Source: Bacteroides graminisolvens DSM 19988 = JCM 15093
GTDB lineage: Bacteria; Bacteroidota; Bacteroidia; Bacteroidales; Bacteroidaceae
Reading direction: 5' to 3'
Assembly: GCF_000428125.1 (NCBI RefSeq)
Contig: NZ_ATZI01000009.1
Span: 59,959 to 123,958 of the forward strand
DNA: 64,000 nt
Part shown: positions 10,677-18,451 of the stretch, in pieces
Layout: every line of letters starts with the position of its first letter
Position numbering within the stretch: position 1 is the stretch's first letter
The notes under the pieces: model-generated
Database searches by the model: none
What the model saw: the letters and a program-made list of their open reading frames with translations, nothing else
What the model was told of the DNA's origin: nothing
Translations under genes and position numbers: made by a program

Positions 10677-12095
10677 ATGATGAAAAGAAAACTCTTTTTT
10701 GCAGCAACTTTATTGCTGGGAATTTTAGGTGGACAGGCCAAAGTCGTACTGCCTGACATTGTTGGCAACAACATGGTACTACAGCAAAATACAAAAGTTA
10801 AACTCTGGGGAAAAGCCAAGGCCCATGCAACCCTAAGCGTAAAAACATCTTGGAACTCAGAGACGTATACAACCAAGGTCGAAACTGACGGTAAATGGAT
10901 CATTTCGATTCCAACTCCTAAAGCAAGCTTTACTCCGCAAACCATCAAACTGTCTGATGGCGAAGTGATGGAGTTAACGAATATACTCATCGGTGAAGTC
11001 TGGTTTTGTTCGGGACAATCCAACATGGAAATGCCATTAAACGGATTCACGAACTGTCCCATCCTCGGAGCCAACGAAACGATCGCTATGGCAAGTAAGT
11101 ACAAAGCAGGCATACGCGTTGCGACCATCGCAAAAAAGGCTGCACTCACCCCTCAGGAATCCTGCGAAGGAAAATGGATGGAATCGACTCCGGAAAACGC
11201 CCAATGGTTTAGTGCAACAGCCTTTCACTTTGCAACAACACTCTTCCAGACATTGAATATTCCGGTGGGAATCATTAATTGCAGCTGGGGAGGCTCCACC
11301 GTTGAAGGGTGGCTACCCAAAGAAATCTTAAACAATTATTCAGACATTGACATCAAACAGGCATCCGGCAACGAAGGACCTGAATACATGAAACCGATGA
11401 TTATGTACAACGGAATGCTAAAACCACTACAAAACTACACCATCAAAGGCTTCCTTTGGTACCAGGGCGAATCAAATCTGGGAAAACACAATACCTATGC
11501 ACAAAGATTGGCCACCATGGTAAATCTATGGAGAGAAGAATGGGGATTGGGAACACTTCCATTTTATTTTGCAGAAATCGCCCCCTATGAATATGGAGAC
11601 AATATATTAGGTGCTCTTTTGCGTGAAGCCCAATTCAAAGCACAAGAGCTTATCCCATCCAGTGGCATGATTTCAACCAATGATTTAGTGGAACCTTTCG
11701 AAGCTCGCAACATACATCCGCGTAACAAAACAACAGTGGGCAAACGCCTATGCTACCTGGCACTGACCAGAACCTATGGTGTGAAAGGCATTGTTGATCA
11801 AGGGCCCATTTACCAGTCCATGGAGATAAAAGACGGTAAAGCCATCATTCGTTTCAGTAACGCACCCGAAGGTTTCAGCCGGATGAATGGCATTGAGGGC
11901 TTTGAAGTAGCAGGAGCCAATAAAGTATTTTATCCGGCTGTGGCTGAGGTCGACTGGAATAAGCACATCATTGTAAGCAGTGATCAAGTACCCCAACCGG
12001 TAGCCGTAAGATATGCATTCAAGAACTTTCAACCGGGCAATCTGCACAACCACAGAGAACAGCCTGTATTCCCTTTCCGTACAGACAATTGGTAA
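10677..12095 (+). CDS. SASA-family carbohydrate O-acetylesterase
   Basis: 472 residues with a signal peptide (ends GGQA), so exported. The fold is SGNH/sialate-O-acetylesterase-like. The nucleophile is Ser115 in CSGQSNMEMP, WYQGES is the family's second block, and NIHPRNK near residue 348 supplies the probable catalytic His. An N-terminal beta-sandwich (VLQQNTKVKLWGKA) and a C-terminal one (VAVRYAFKNF) flank it, as usual for the family. The name sialate O-acetylesterase is historical. Homologues in plant-glycan loci remove acetyl groups from hemicellulose side chains, including xyloglucan. GH97 follows after 21 bp, so the two are probably co-transcribed. ATG is doubled at 10677 and 10680, and either could initiate. 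Acetyl esterase activity is likely; the acceptor sugar is inferred from context. Confidence 0.85.
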   Translation: MMKRKLFFAATLLLGILGGQAKVVLPDIVGNNMVLQQNTKVKLWGKAKAHATLSVKTSWNSETYTTKVETDGKWIISIPTPKASFTPQTIKLSDGEVMELTNILIGEVWFCSGQSNMEMPLNGFTNCPILGANETIAMASKYKAGIRVATIAKKAALTPQESCEGKWMESTPENAQWFSATAFHFATTLFQTLNIPVGIINCSWGGSTVEGWLPKEILNNYSDIDIKQASGNEGPEYMKPMIMYNGMLKPLQNYTIKGFLWYQGESNLGKHNTYAQRLATMVNLWREEWGLGTLPFYFAEIAPYEYGDNILGALLREAQFKAQELIPSSGMISTNDLVEPFEARNIHPRNKTTVGKRLCYLALTRTYGVKGIVDQGPIYQSMEIKDGKAIIRFSNAPEGFSRMNGIEGFEVAGANKVFYPAVAEVDWNKHIIVSSDQVPQPVAVRYAFKNFQPGNLHNHREQPVFPFRTDNW

Positions 12096-12116
12096 TCAGA
12101 TAAAACGATATACATC

Positions 12117-14114
12117 ATGACAATCAGAATCAAAGAATTACTCTGGATAGTGTTTGTTGGCATCGGCAGCACTACCTACGCCCAAAAGAGCTTTAAACTA
12201 ACGTCACCCGACGGGCACTTGGTTACAACGATACAAACGGGGAATGAATTAACTTACTCCGTTGATTATAAACAAGAAAACATATTACTAGCCTCTCCGA
12301 TCGCGTTAACTCCAACCACAGGAAGCGTAGAGGCGCCTCAAGTAAAATCGGCAAAAGGAAAAATTCAGCAAATAAAACAAACGATCCCCTCTCCTTTTTA
12401 TCGGAAGAGTGAAATAAACGATCACTACAATGAACTCAAACTCAGTCTGGGAAAACAATGGAGCATCGAATTCAGAGCCTATGACGATGGAGTCGCTTAC
12501 CGGTTTGTAAATCATTCAAAAAAGCCGTTCCATATTGAAAAGGAAACGGTTCGTTATAATTTCCCGGATGATCTGATGGCAACCGTACCTTACGTAGCGC
12601 GCGGTGAAGACGGTAACTATGAATCTCAGTTTCATAATTCCTTTGAAAACACCTACACCACCTTGCCTCTTTCTGAATTGAACAAGAAAAGGCTGATGTT
12701 TCTTCCTTTGGTCGTGCAGACTAAAAATGGAACAAAAATATGTATTACCGAAGCTGATTTAGAAAATTACCCAGGGCTTTACCTCAGCAGTGCAGAAGGT
12801 GGTAACTCCTTAAGCGGCGTGCAACCCGCATACCCTAAAACAACCGTTCAGGGAGGGCACAACAACTTACAATTCTTTGTCACCGCCCGCGAGTCATACC
12901 TTGCCCGCGTTGAAGGAGCACGTACATTTCCGTGGAGAACAATGATCATAACCGGCAATGACACTCAGTTGGCCGAAAGCGACATGACATACAAGCTGGC
13001 AAGTCCGTCACGACTAAAAGACATCTCATGGATCAAACCGGGGAAAGTAGCATGGGACTGGTGGAATGACTGGAATATTGACGGAGTTGACTTCGTTTCG
13101 GGAGTCAACAACCCAACCTATAAATATTACATAGACTTTGCGTCTAAGCACCACATGGAGTACGTGATATTAGACGAGGGATGGTCCGTTAACGGAGAAG
13201 CCGATTTAATGCAGGTAGTGAAAGATATCGACATCAAAGAGCTGATCGATTACGCCGAGGCGCGTCAGGTAAGCATCATCCTATGGGCCGGCTTTCACGC
13301 ATTTAACCGCGATATGGAAAACATCTGCAAACATTACTCCGCTATGGGAGTAAAAGGATTTAAAGTCGACTTCATGGACCGCGATGATCAGGAAATAGTA
13401 GCCTTCAACCAACGTGCGGCAGAGACTTGTGCCCGTTATAAACTGATCCTTGATCTTCACGGCATGTACAAACCGGCCGGGATGAACAGGACATACCCTA
13501 ATGTACTCAACTTTGAGGGTGTACACGGACTCGAACAAATGAAATGGAGTCCTGCATCGGTTGACCAAATGAAATATGATGTGACCATTCCCTTTATCCG
13601 CCAAGTGGCCGGTCCGATGGATTACACACAAGGAGCGATGCGCAACACAGCCCGCAACAGTTACTTCCCCTGTAATTCAGAACCGATGAGTCAAGGCACG
13701 CGGTGTCATCAGTTAGCTCTTTACACGATACTCGAGTCACCTTTTAATATGTTATGCGACAATCCGTCTAATTACATGCGCGAGCCCGAATCGCTGGAAT
13801 TTATTACTCAGATTCCTACCGTATGGGATGAAACCCGCGTACTGGATGGGCAAATGGGTGAATACATCGTTACCGCCCGTCGCAAAGGCAATGTGTGGTA
13901 CATAGGAGGCATTACCAACTGGACCGAACGAGATGTAACGGTCGACTTCAGCTTCCTGAACAATGCATCATTCCGTGGTGTCATGTTCAAAGACGGAGTC
14001 AACGCGCATCGTTCAGCCCGCGATTATACCAAGAAAGAGCTTGAAACAATAAGTCCGGTAAACATACACATGGCCCCCGGCGGAGGTTTCGTTATGAAAC
14101 TTGTGTTGCCATAA
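12117..14114 (+). CDS. GH97 alpha-glycosidase, probably retaining
   Basis: 665 residues with a signal peptide (ends TYAQ). The order is N-terminal beta-sandwich, (beta/alpha)8 barrel (GKVAWDWWNDWNIDGVDF, YVILDEGWS) and C-terminal beta domain. GH97 contains inverting enzymes (SusB type, Glu bases) and retaining ones. Here Asp418 in GFKVDFMDRDDQ sits where retaining alpha-galactosidases of this family carry their nucleophile (Asp415 in the B. thetaiotaomicron enzyme, as I recall), and Glu467 in LNFEGVHG is the probable acid/base. I therefore predict a retaining alpha-galactosidase or related exo-alpha-glycosidase rather than an amylolytic SusB. It is the second gene of the SASA-GH97 pair opposite the HTCS, and ends at a strong bidirectional terminator. 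Confidence 0.9.
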   Translation: MTIRIKELLWIVFVGIGSTTYAQKSFKLTSPDGHLVTTIQTGNELTYSVDYKQENILLASPIALTPTTGSVEAPQVKSAKGKIQQIKQTIPSPFYRKSEINDHYNELKLSLGKQWSIEFRAYDDGVAYRFVNHSKKPFHIEKETVRYNFPDDLMATVPYVARGEDGNYESQFHNSFENTYTTLPLSELNKKRLMFLPLVVQTKNGTKICITEADLENYPGLYLSSAEGGNSLSGVQPAYPKTTVQGGHNNLQFFVTARESYLARVEGARTFPWRTMIITGNDTQLAESDMTYKLASPSRLKDISWIKPGKVAWDWWNDWNIDGVDFVSGVNNPTYKYYIDFASKHHMEYVILDEGWSVNGEADLMQVVKDIDIKELIDYAEARQVSIILWAGFHAFNRDMENICKHYSAMGVKGFKVDFMDRDDQEIVAFNQRAAETCARYKLILDLHGMYKPAGMNRTYPNVLNFEGVHGLEQMKWSPASVDQMKYDVTIPFIRQVAGPMDYTQGAMRNTARNSYFPCNSEPMSQGTRCHQLALYTILESPFNMLCDNPSNYMREPESLEFITQIPTVWDETRVLDGQMGEYIVTARRKGNVWYIGGITNWTERDVTVDFSFLNNASFRGVMFKDGVNAHRSARDYTKKELETISPVNIHMAPGGGFVMKLVLP

Positions 14115-14138
14115 ATACAAGAAATACGGATCAACAAA

Positions 14139-14182
14139 AATGTCGCTTTGCTTTTTATGGAATAATTAAGCAAAGCGACATT
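14139..14182. terminator. Bidirectional terminator between GH97 and HAD gene
   Basis: A perfect 15-bp stem: AATGTCGCTTTGCTT at 14139-14153 pairs with its complement at 14168-14182, around a 14-nt loop. It lies between converging genes, with short A/T runs on both sides. Confidence 0.85.
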
Positions 14183-14221
14183 CTTGTTATGTAGATGTTT
14201 ATTGAAAAGCAACAAAGAAGC

Positions 14222-14635
14222 TTAAAACCACCATTTCTTTTTCCTATCCTTCTGAATAGGCATTGCATTATCCCGATAAATTTCTTCAAAGCTTACTTTT
14301 TCTTTAATAATGCGATAAATCAACCCCCAATCTGGCAAGCCGCCTAAATTCCGATCATCAATAAACATGTCAGCTTTCAGCTTACGAGAGAATCCTCTAT
14401 CCTCACGAGTTTCTTCGGGATAATCGCGGTTAACGGCATAAAATTCCAAACCTCTTTCCTTGCACCATTGCACAGCCTCATCGAGTAAATGACCTTCGCG
14501 CACTGTCCATAAAATAAGTTTATGTCTGTCCTGTTGTAGCATTTTAAGTGTTTCTACTGAAAAAGGAATTTCTTTTCCTATCTCCGGATACCTATGTTCA
14601 ACAATAGTACCATCAAAATCAATTGCAATAACCAT
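14222..14635 (-). CDS. Small HAD-superfamily phosphatase
   Basis: 137 residues, no signal peptide, so cytoplasmic. HAD motif I is at the extreme N-terminus (IDFDGT, Asp6 and Asp8). Motif II is probably ILWTVREG. Lys and the acidic motif follow in RKLKADMFIDDRN. There is little room for a cap domain, as in the short Bacteroides HAD proteins of unknown substrate. These enzymes hydrolyse phosphate esters by way of a phospho-aspartate. It is a single gene converging on GH97 and diverging from the CDF transporter. Nothing ties it to glycan metabolism, and its substrate cannot be read from the sequence. Confidence 0.85.
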   Translation of the reverse strand: MVIAIDFDGTIVEHRYPEIGKEIPFSVETLKMLQQDRHKLILWTVREGHLLDEAVQWCKERGLEFYAVNRDYPEETREDRGFSRKLKADMFIDDRNLGGLPDWGLIYRIIKEKVSFEEIYRDNAMPIQKDRKKKWWF

Positions 14636-14688
14636 ATTTCTATTCTAAAATGTATTTGGAGTTGTACATCTATCTAATTAAAAGTTTG

Positions 14689-14716
14689 CAAATATACAGA
14701 AAAAAAACAATCCAAA
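14689..14716 (-). promoter_or_regulatory. Candidate promoter of HAD phosphatase gene
   Basis: The minus strand reads TATATTTG at 14689-14696, with TTTG at 14713-14716, 16 bp upstream (slightly short). It lies 53 bp before the start codon. Confidence 0.4.
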
Positions 14717-14720
14717 ACAT

Positions 14721-14728
14721 TATCTTTG
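14721..14728 (+). promoter_or_regulatory. Candidate -7 box of CDF transporter gene
   Basis: TATCTTTG matches TAnnTTTG. It also decides the start of the next gene: a TTG at 14726 lies inside this box and would precede the transcript, so ATG at 14756 is preferred. Confidence 0.5.
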
Positions 14729-14755
14729 CAGACATTCACAAAATCACAAAAATCA

Positions 14756-15685
14756 ATGAAAGAAAGAGAGCAGATTTTAATCCGTGCCTCATGGATCAGT
14801 ATCATCGGTAATGCAATTCTTTCCATCTTAAAGATGGGAGTCGGCATATTTGCAGGTAGCTTGGCCGTGTTGGGTGATGGTATTGACTCAGCCACAGATG
14901 TGGTTATCTCCATCGTAACCCTATTCACCGCACGAATTGTTAGCCGCCCACCCAACTCGAACTATGCATACGGGTATGAAAAAGCCGACAGTGTAGCCGC
15001 CAAAGTACTCTCTTTCGTCATCTTCTTTGCAGGTATGCAAATGCTACTGTCAACGGGAAAAAGTATTATCTTTGCCGTGCCCCGGGAACTACCCTCTACC
15101 ATTGCAATCTACGTCACCCTGTTATCTATCATTGGTAAATTGGGGTTAGCCTATTACCAATTTCGCCAAGGGAAAAAAGCCGGAAGCGTCATGCTTATTG
15201 CCAACGCCAAAAACATGCGAAACGATGTCATCATATCAACTGGCGTACTATGCGGACTCTTCTTTACATTCATATTAAAAATGCCAATCCTTGACTCAAT
15301 TACGGGCCTGCTCATCAGTTTATATATTATTAAATCATCCATAGACATTTTCATGGAGACCAATGTGGTGCTGATGGACGGCGTCAAAGACACCTCTGTG
15401 TACAGCAAAATTTTCGATGCGGTAGATCGCGTGCCCGGTGCTGTTAATCCGCACAGAGTACGCTCACGCCAACTAGGCAATCTGTACATGATTTCGCTTG
15501 ATATTGAGGTTGACGGTACTCTTTCTCTCAATGAAGCCCATGAAATAGGCAACAAAGTAGAACACAATATCAAAGAAACCGTGGATGTATATGATATCAT
15601 TGTGCACATCGAACCCAAAGGAAAAACACACCATGAAGAGAAATTCGGTGTAGACAAAAACTCGTTGTCTGATAAATTAAGATAA
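14756..15685 (+). CDS. Cation diffusion facilitator (CDF) metal exporter
   Basis: 309 residues from ATG 14756; a TTG-initiated form 30 bp longer overlaps the promoter and is rejected. The order is six predicted membrane segments over residues 10-205, then a cytoplasmic C-terminal domain (IHVRSRQLGNLYMISLDIEVDG-like, with HIEPKG). Members exchange divalent metal ions for protons across the inner membrane. The transport site normally has DxxxD in TM2 and HxxxD in TM5 for zinc. Here TM2 has Asp44 and Asp48 (DSATD), but TM5 has Asn153 and Asp157 (NMRND). Loss of that His argues against a pure zinc exporter and is compatible with manganese or iron. The gene stands alone between its own promoter and a perfect hairpin terminator. 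Confidence 0.9.
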   Translation: MKEREQILIRASWISIIGNAILSILKMGVGIFAGSLAVLGDGIDSATDVVISIVTLFTARIVSRPPNSNYAYGYEKADSVAAKVLSFVIFFAGMQMLLSTGKSIIFAVPRELPSTIAIYVTLLSIIGKLGLAYYQFRQGKKAGSVMLIANAKNMRNDVIISTGVLCGLFFTFILKMPILDSITGLLISLYIIKSSIDIFMETNVVLMDGVKDTSVYSKIFDAVDRVPGAVNPHRVRSRQLGNLYMISLDIEVDGTLSLNEAHEIGNKVEHNIKETVDVYDIIVHIEPKGKTHHEEKFGVDKNSLSDKLR

Positions 15686-15712
15686 AAGAAAGAACTCTTC
15701 CGGGCTCGAAAT

Positions 15713-15759
15713 AACATCAGCCTTTCAGTGGCATCAAAGCATCCTGAAAGGCTGATGTT
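15713..15759 (+). terminator. Terminator of CDF gene
   Basis: A perfect 16-bp inverted repeat: AACATCAGCCTTTCAG at 15713-15728 and its complement at 15744-15759, with a 15-nt loop. It starts 27 bp after the CDF stop codon. No long T tract follows. Confidence 0.75.
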
Positions 15760-16118
15760 GTATTGATAATTAACCATGAAAAAGCGCACATGATTTCGCA
15801 CACAAATTTAGGCACATAATACACTGATAATAAACAGTTTACAAGACCATACTTTTATTGAAACGAACATAATATGCCCACAATATAATATAGAATTAAT
15901 AATATATATAATAATTCGGAGATTTCCTTTGTGTTTTCCTGAGTTGTCCTGCCGGTGAAGAGATTATATCGAAACAAAACTGCATCAATATGTGTTTCAT
16001 AAAATAAAGTGTATCACATTGTGTTTTACTGAAATACATTAAATAAGCAGTTTTTAGTTATAATTGAAATTTAAAATAACATTTATAGGTCAAAAAGTAT
16101 TTTTTTTATGAAAATTCC
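15760..16118. other. AT-rich intergenic stretch, no gene seen
   Basis: About 360 bases between the CDF terminator and the next promoter. It is rich in A/T runs. I see no credible coding frame, tRNA or repeat. It may hold regulatory sequence for the strongly promoted envelope pair that follows. Confidence 0.5.
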
Positions 16119-16148
16119 TTTGCGTTCTTAAAAAAATAACTACTTTTG
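16119..16148 (+). promoter_or_regulatory. Strong Bacteroides-type promoter of lipoprotein/OmpA pair
   Basis: TTTG at 16119-16122, an 18-bp spacer, then TACTTTTG at 16141-16148: a full match to the Bacteroides -33/-7 consensus. It implies an untranslated leader of about 80 nt before ATG 16236. It also rules out the TTG at 16146 as a start. Confidence 0.75.
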
Positions 16149-16235
16149 CGTTATACAATGTTTAAAGACTATTGCAAACTATTGTACGTAAACGTTATAA
16201 TTAAATCAGAATTATCAATTTTAATTTTTTTTGAG

Positions 16236-17168
16236 ATGAAAATGAAAAGTAAATTATTCGGTTTGAGCGCAAAATCAGCGCTTTACCTGTTGGCAATTTG
16301 TAGCGCCCTTTTTACAAGTTGCTATGAGAAAGAAGAAGTTGACGTGACACCTCCTGTGGTTTTACCAGATGCAGCCTATGTCATTGTGGGTAATGTATAC
16401 TTTGCTAAAAATGGCGAGCCGGTTGCTAATAAAACAGTCACAATTGATGGTGGAACTATACAGACCGACTCTAATGGCGCTTTCATAAAAGAAGGTCTCA
16501 CTGCCGGACAACATGTTGTAACTGTTGATTTAGACGGATATGCAAAAGTAGCCAGAACAGTTTATTTAGTTGCAGTTCAAAAAGGTCAGACTAGTTTAGC
16601 CAATGTAGAAGTTGTTTTATATGACGCTAATGATGTCGCTGATTCACAGCCTGAACAAACAGCTCCGGGAACGCCTGCACAAGCAGAAGAACTTAAGGGT
16701 GCCGTAACAAGCTTAGTGCCAGGTGCTGCTGTAACAGTAAACACAAATGGTAATATCGTAGTTACAGAAGATACTCCGGTTAGCGTTGCTACAGGAGAAA
16801 GTGCTACAGTAAATATTGAAGTCTTTACCGGCTTTAATTCGAATATTACCCCTGCTACTACAAAAGCCTTAACTCCTGGAGAAATTTGGTTAGCTTCAGC
16901 TTCTAAATACCTGAACCGTACTTATGGGTTGCAAGTTAAATTGATTTCATACATCATTCCGGGTGTATTAGGTAAAACAATTACCGGATTCAAACAGACA
17001 AGTGTGTTGACTACAGAAACACTTACCTTCGACGGACTTACAGGTACTGTAATATATCAGGGAACTGCGAATAGTTATGTGATTGAACCGGTTTACGAAT
17101 CACACGATTCACACGATGCTCATGGTGGTTCAAGCAATGCCGGTGGTGGTGCAGGTAGTGCTGAATAA
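16236..17168 (+). CDS. DUF3869-like envelope lipoprotein
   Basis: 310 residues from ATG 16236; the in-frame TTG at 16146 is inside the promoter. The signal peptide ends in a lipobox (ALFTSC, Cys29). Residues about 45-125 form a carboxypeptidase-regulatory-like beta-sandwich (GNVYFAKNGEPVANKTVTID, then DSNGAFIKEGLTAGQHVVTV). A Pro/Gln/Ala linker and a second beta-rich region follow. The tail is rich in His, Asp and Gly (HDSHDAHGG..GGGAGS). The overall look is that of the Bacteroides DUF3869 lipoproteins. The function is unknown; a surface or periplasmic structural or metal-binding role is possible but not shown. An OmpA-family gene begins 50 bp downstream, with a terminator only after the second gene, so the pair is probably one transcript. 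Confidence 0.75.
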   Translation: MKMKSKLFGLSAKSALYLLAICSALFTSCYEKEEVDVTPPVVLPDAAYVIVGNVYFAKNGEPVANKTVTIDGGTIQTDSNGAFIKEGLTAGQHVVTVDLDGYAKVARTVYLVAVQKGQTSLANVEVVLYDANDVADSQPEQTAPGTPAQAEELKGAVTSLVPGAAVTVNTNGNIVVTEDTPVSVATGESATVNIEVFTGFNSNITPATTKALTPGEIWLASASKYLNRTYGLQVKLISYIIPGVLGKTITGFKQTSVLTTETLTFDGLTGTVIYQGTANSYVIEPVYESHDSHDAHGGSSNAGGGAGSAE

Positions 17169-17218
17169 CTCCCAACCGAGTAAGTTGAATGAATTATCCA
17201 AATTAAAAAGTAAAAGTG

Positions 17219-18349
17219 ATGAATAGTAAATTAGTAATATTATCCTTACTGTTGGCTGGTGCATCAACTGCGATGGCTCAAAGCAACGGCGCCAAAGATA
17301 AATACTTCTCTGAAAGATTCAAAGATAATATCTTTATCAGCGTTGGTGCGGGAGCTCAGTTGAATGTGAATCCTGACAACTTTGATTATGGCTTCGGACA
17401 TGCCATAACTCCCCAGATTCATCTGTCGGTAGGTAAACTGTTCAACCCAACATGGGGTGTTCGTTTCCAGGCAGCCGGATTATGGTCTACCCTCTATTCT
17501 AAATATGGAATGCCGAGTGGTACTTACAATGAGATCAAGAACAAGCACTATCTGACAACCCGTATCGATGGATTGTATAACATCACAAACGCCATCGCAG
17601 GTTACAACCCCGATCGTTTGTTCACTGTATCTGCCTTTGCAGGTCCTGGTCTTACTTGGGCTAAAACATTCGGAGATCAAAAAGATATCAATGCTTTGAT
17701 TAACGGTTCAGTTGGTTTGATGGGACAGTTCAATGTGAACAAATACCTTGATATCAACATCGAAGCACGTGGTGAAGTATCTCCTTCTATGTTTGGTCGC
17801 AAGAGCAGTGCATACACTGACGGAGCTGTATCATTGACAGCAGGTGTTACTTACACATTTGGTGGCAAAAACTTCGTATCATGCAACTCTATTGTTGACA
17901 CAAAATCAATCAATGATGAAGTAAACAGATACAGAAATGAATTGGCTGCCGCTCAACAAGAGTTGGCTGCTGCTAAGAATGCTGCCGGCAGAGTAGAAAC
18001 TGTAACCAAAGAGGTGGTTAAAGAAGTTCAGGTTCCCGGACCTCGTGCTATCTTCTTCCAAATTGGTAAAAGCAAGCTTAACGACCAAGGTAAAGTTAAC
18101 TTATTGTTGGCTGCTAAGGCTATGAAAGCTAATCCTGACAAGAAATATAAGATTGCAGGATATGCAGACAAAGCTACAGGAAGTGCTCGCATCAACCAGA
18201 AGTTAAGCGAAAAACGTGCTAAAGTGGTTTATGATGCTCTCGTAGCAGAAGGTGTTAACCCCAACCAGATGGAAATCATCGCTAATGGTGGAACAGATAA
18301 CATGTTCTATAACAAGAAAGAACTTAACCGCGTAGTGATACTTGAATAA
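17219..18349 (+). CDS. OmpA-family outer membrane protein
   Basis: 376 residues from ATG 17219 (the GTG one codon earlier is not needed). A signal peptide ends at AMAQ. Residues about 30-225 look like an eight-strand beta-barrel (NIFISVGAGAQLNV, repeated aromatic girdle residues, closing AGVTYTFGGKNF). A short Ala/Glu-rich coiled coil follows (NELAAAQQELAAAKNAAG). The C-terminal OmpA domain runs from about 265 to 376 (AIFFQIGKSKLNDQG, IAGYADKATGSARINQKLSEKRAKVV) and would bind peptidoglycan. Such proteins anchor the outer membrane to the wall and are often among the most abundant proteins in Bacteroides. The codon choice is strongly biased and the terminator excellent, consistent with high expression. 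Confidence 0.92.
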   Translation: MNSKLVILSLLLAGASTAMAQSNGAKDKYFSERFKDNIFISVGAGAQLNVNPDNFDYGFGHAITPQIHLSVGKLFNPTWGVRFQAAGLWSTLYSKYGMPSGTYNEIKNKHYLTTRIDGLYNITNAIAGYNPDRLFTVSAFAGPGLTWAKTFGDQKDINALINGSVGLMGQFNVNKYLDINIEARGEVSPSMFGRKSSAYTDGAVSLTAGVTYTFGGKNFVSCNSIVDTKSINDEVNRYRNELAAAQQELAAAKNAAGRVETVTKEVVKEVQVPGPRAIFFQIGKSKLNDQGKVNLLLAAKAMKANPDKKYKIAGYADKATGSARINQKLSEKRAKVVYDALVAEGVNPNQMEIIANGGTDNMFYNKKELNRVVILE

Positions 18350-18371
18350 TTATTTTATTCTATCATAATAG

Positions 18372-18404
18372 AAACGGAGTACTAATTAGTGCTCCGTTTT
18401 TTTT
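18372..18404 (+). terminator. Rho-independent terminator of ompA-family gene
   Basis: A 12-bp stem with one G-U pair (AAACGGAGTACT at 18372-18383; arm 18388-18399), an AATT loop and an uninterrupted T run to 18404. The T run is also the upstream edge of the next gene's promoter. Confidence 0.92.
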
Positions 18405-18431
18405 GTATCTTTATTAAAAAATATATATTTG
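18402..18431 (+). promoter_or_regulatory. Promoter of M48 protease gene
   Basis: TTTG at 18402-18405, an 18-bp spacer, then TATATTTG at 18424-18431: a full -33/-7 match. The -33 element is built into the T tract of the preceding terminator. Start codon ATG is at 18452. Confidence 0.7.
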
Positions 18432-18451
18432 CAAAAAAACAACCTTTAGCG

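Noticed and set aside
10677..12095. Reading the SASA gene as evidence for sialic acid use
   Set aside because: The family name is historical. No sialidase, sialic acid lyase or transporter is nearby; the context is plant hemicellulose.
12117..14114. Starch-utilisation role for GH97 (SusB)
   Set aside because: The catalytic region has the Asp nucleophile pattern of retaining members rather than the SusB Glu pair, and no GH13 amylase genes are present.
16146..16235. N-terminal extension of the DUF3869-like gene from TTG
   Set aside because: The TTG is inside a consensus -7 box, and the extension would bury the lipoprotein signal peptide.
18389..18451. N-terminal extension of the M48 gene
   Set aside because: It overlaps the terminator hairpin and promoter. 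The lipobox signal peptide starts at ATG 18452.
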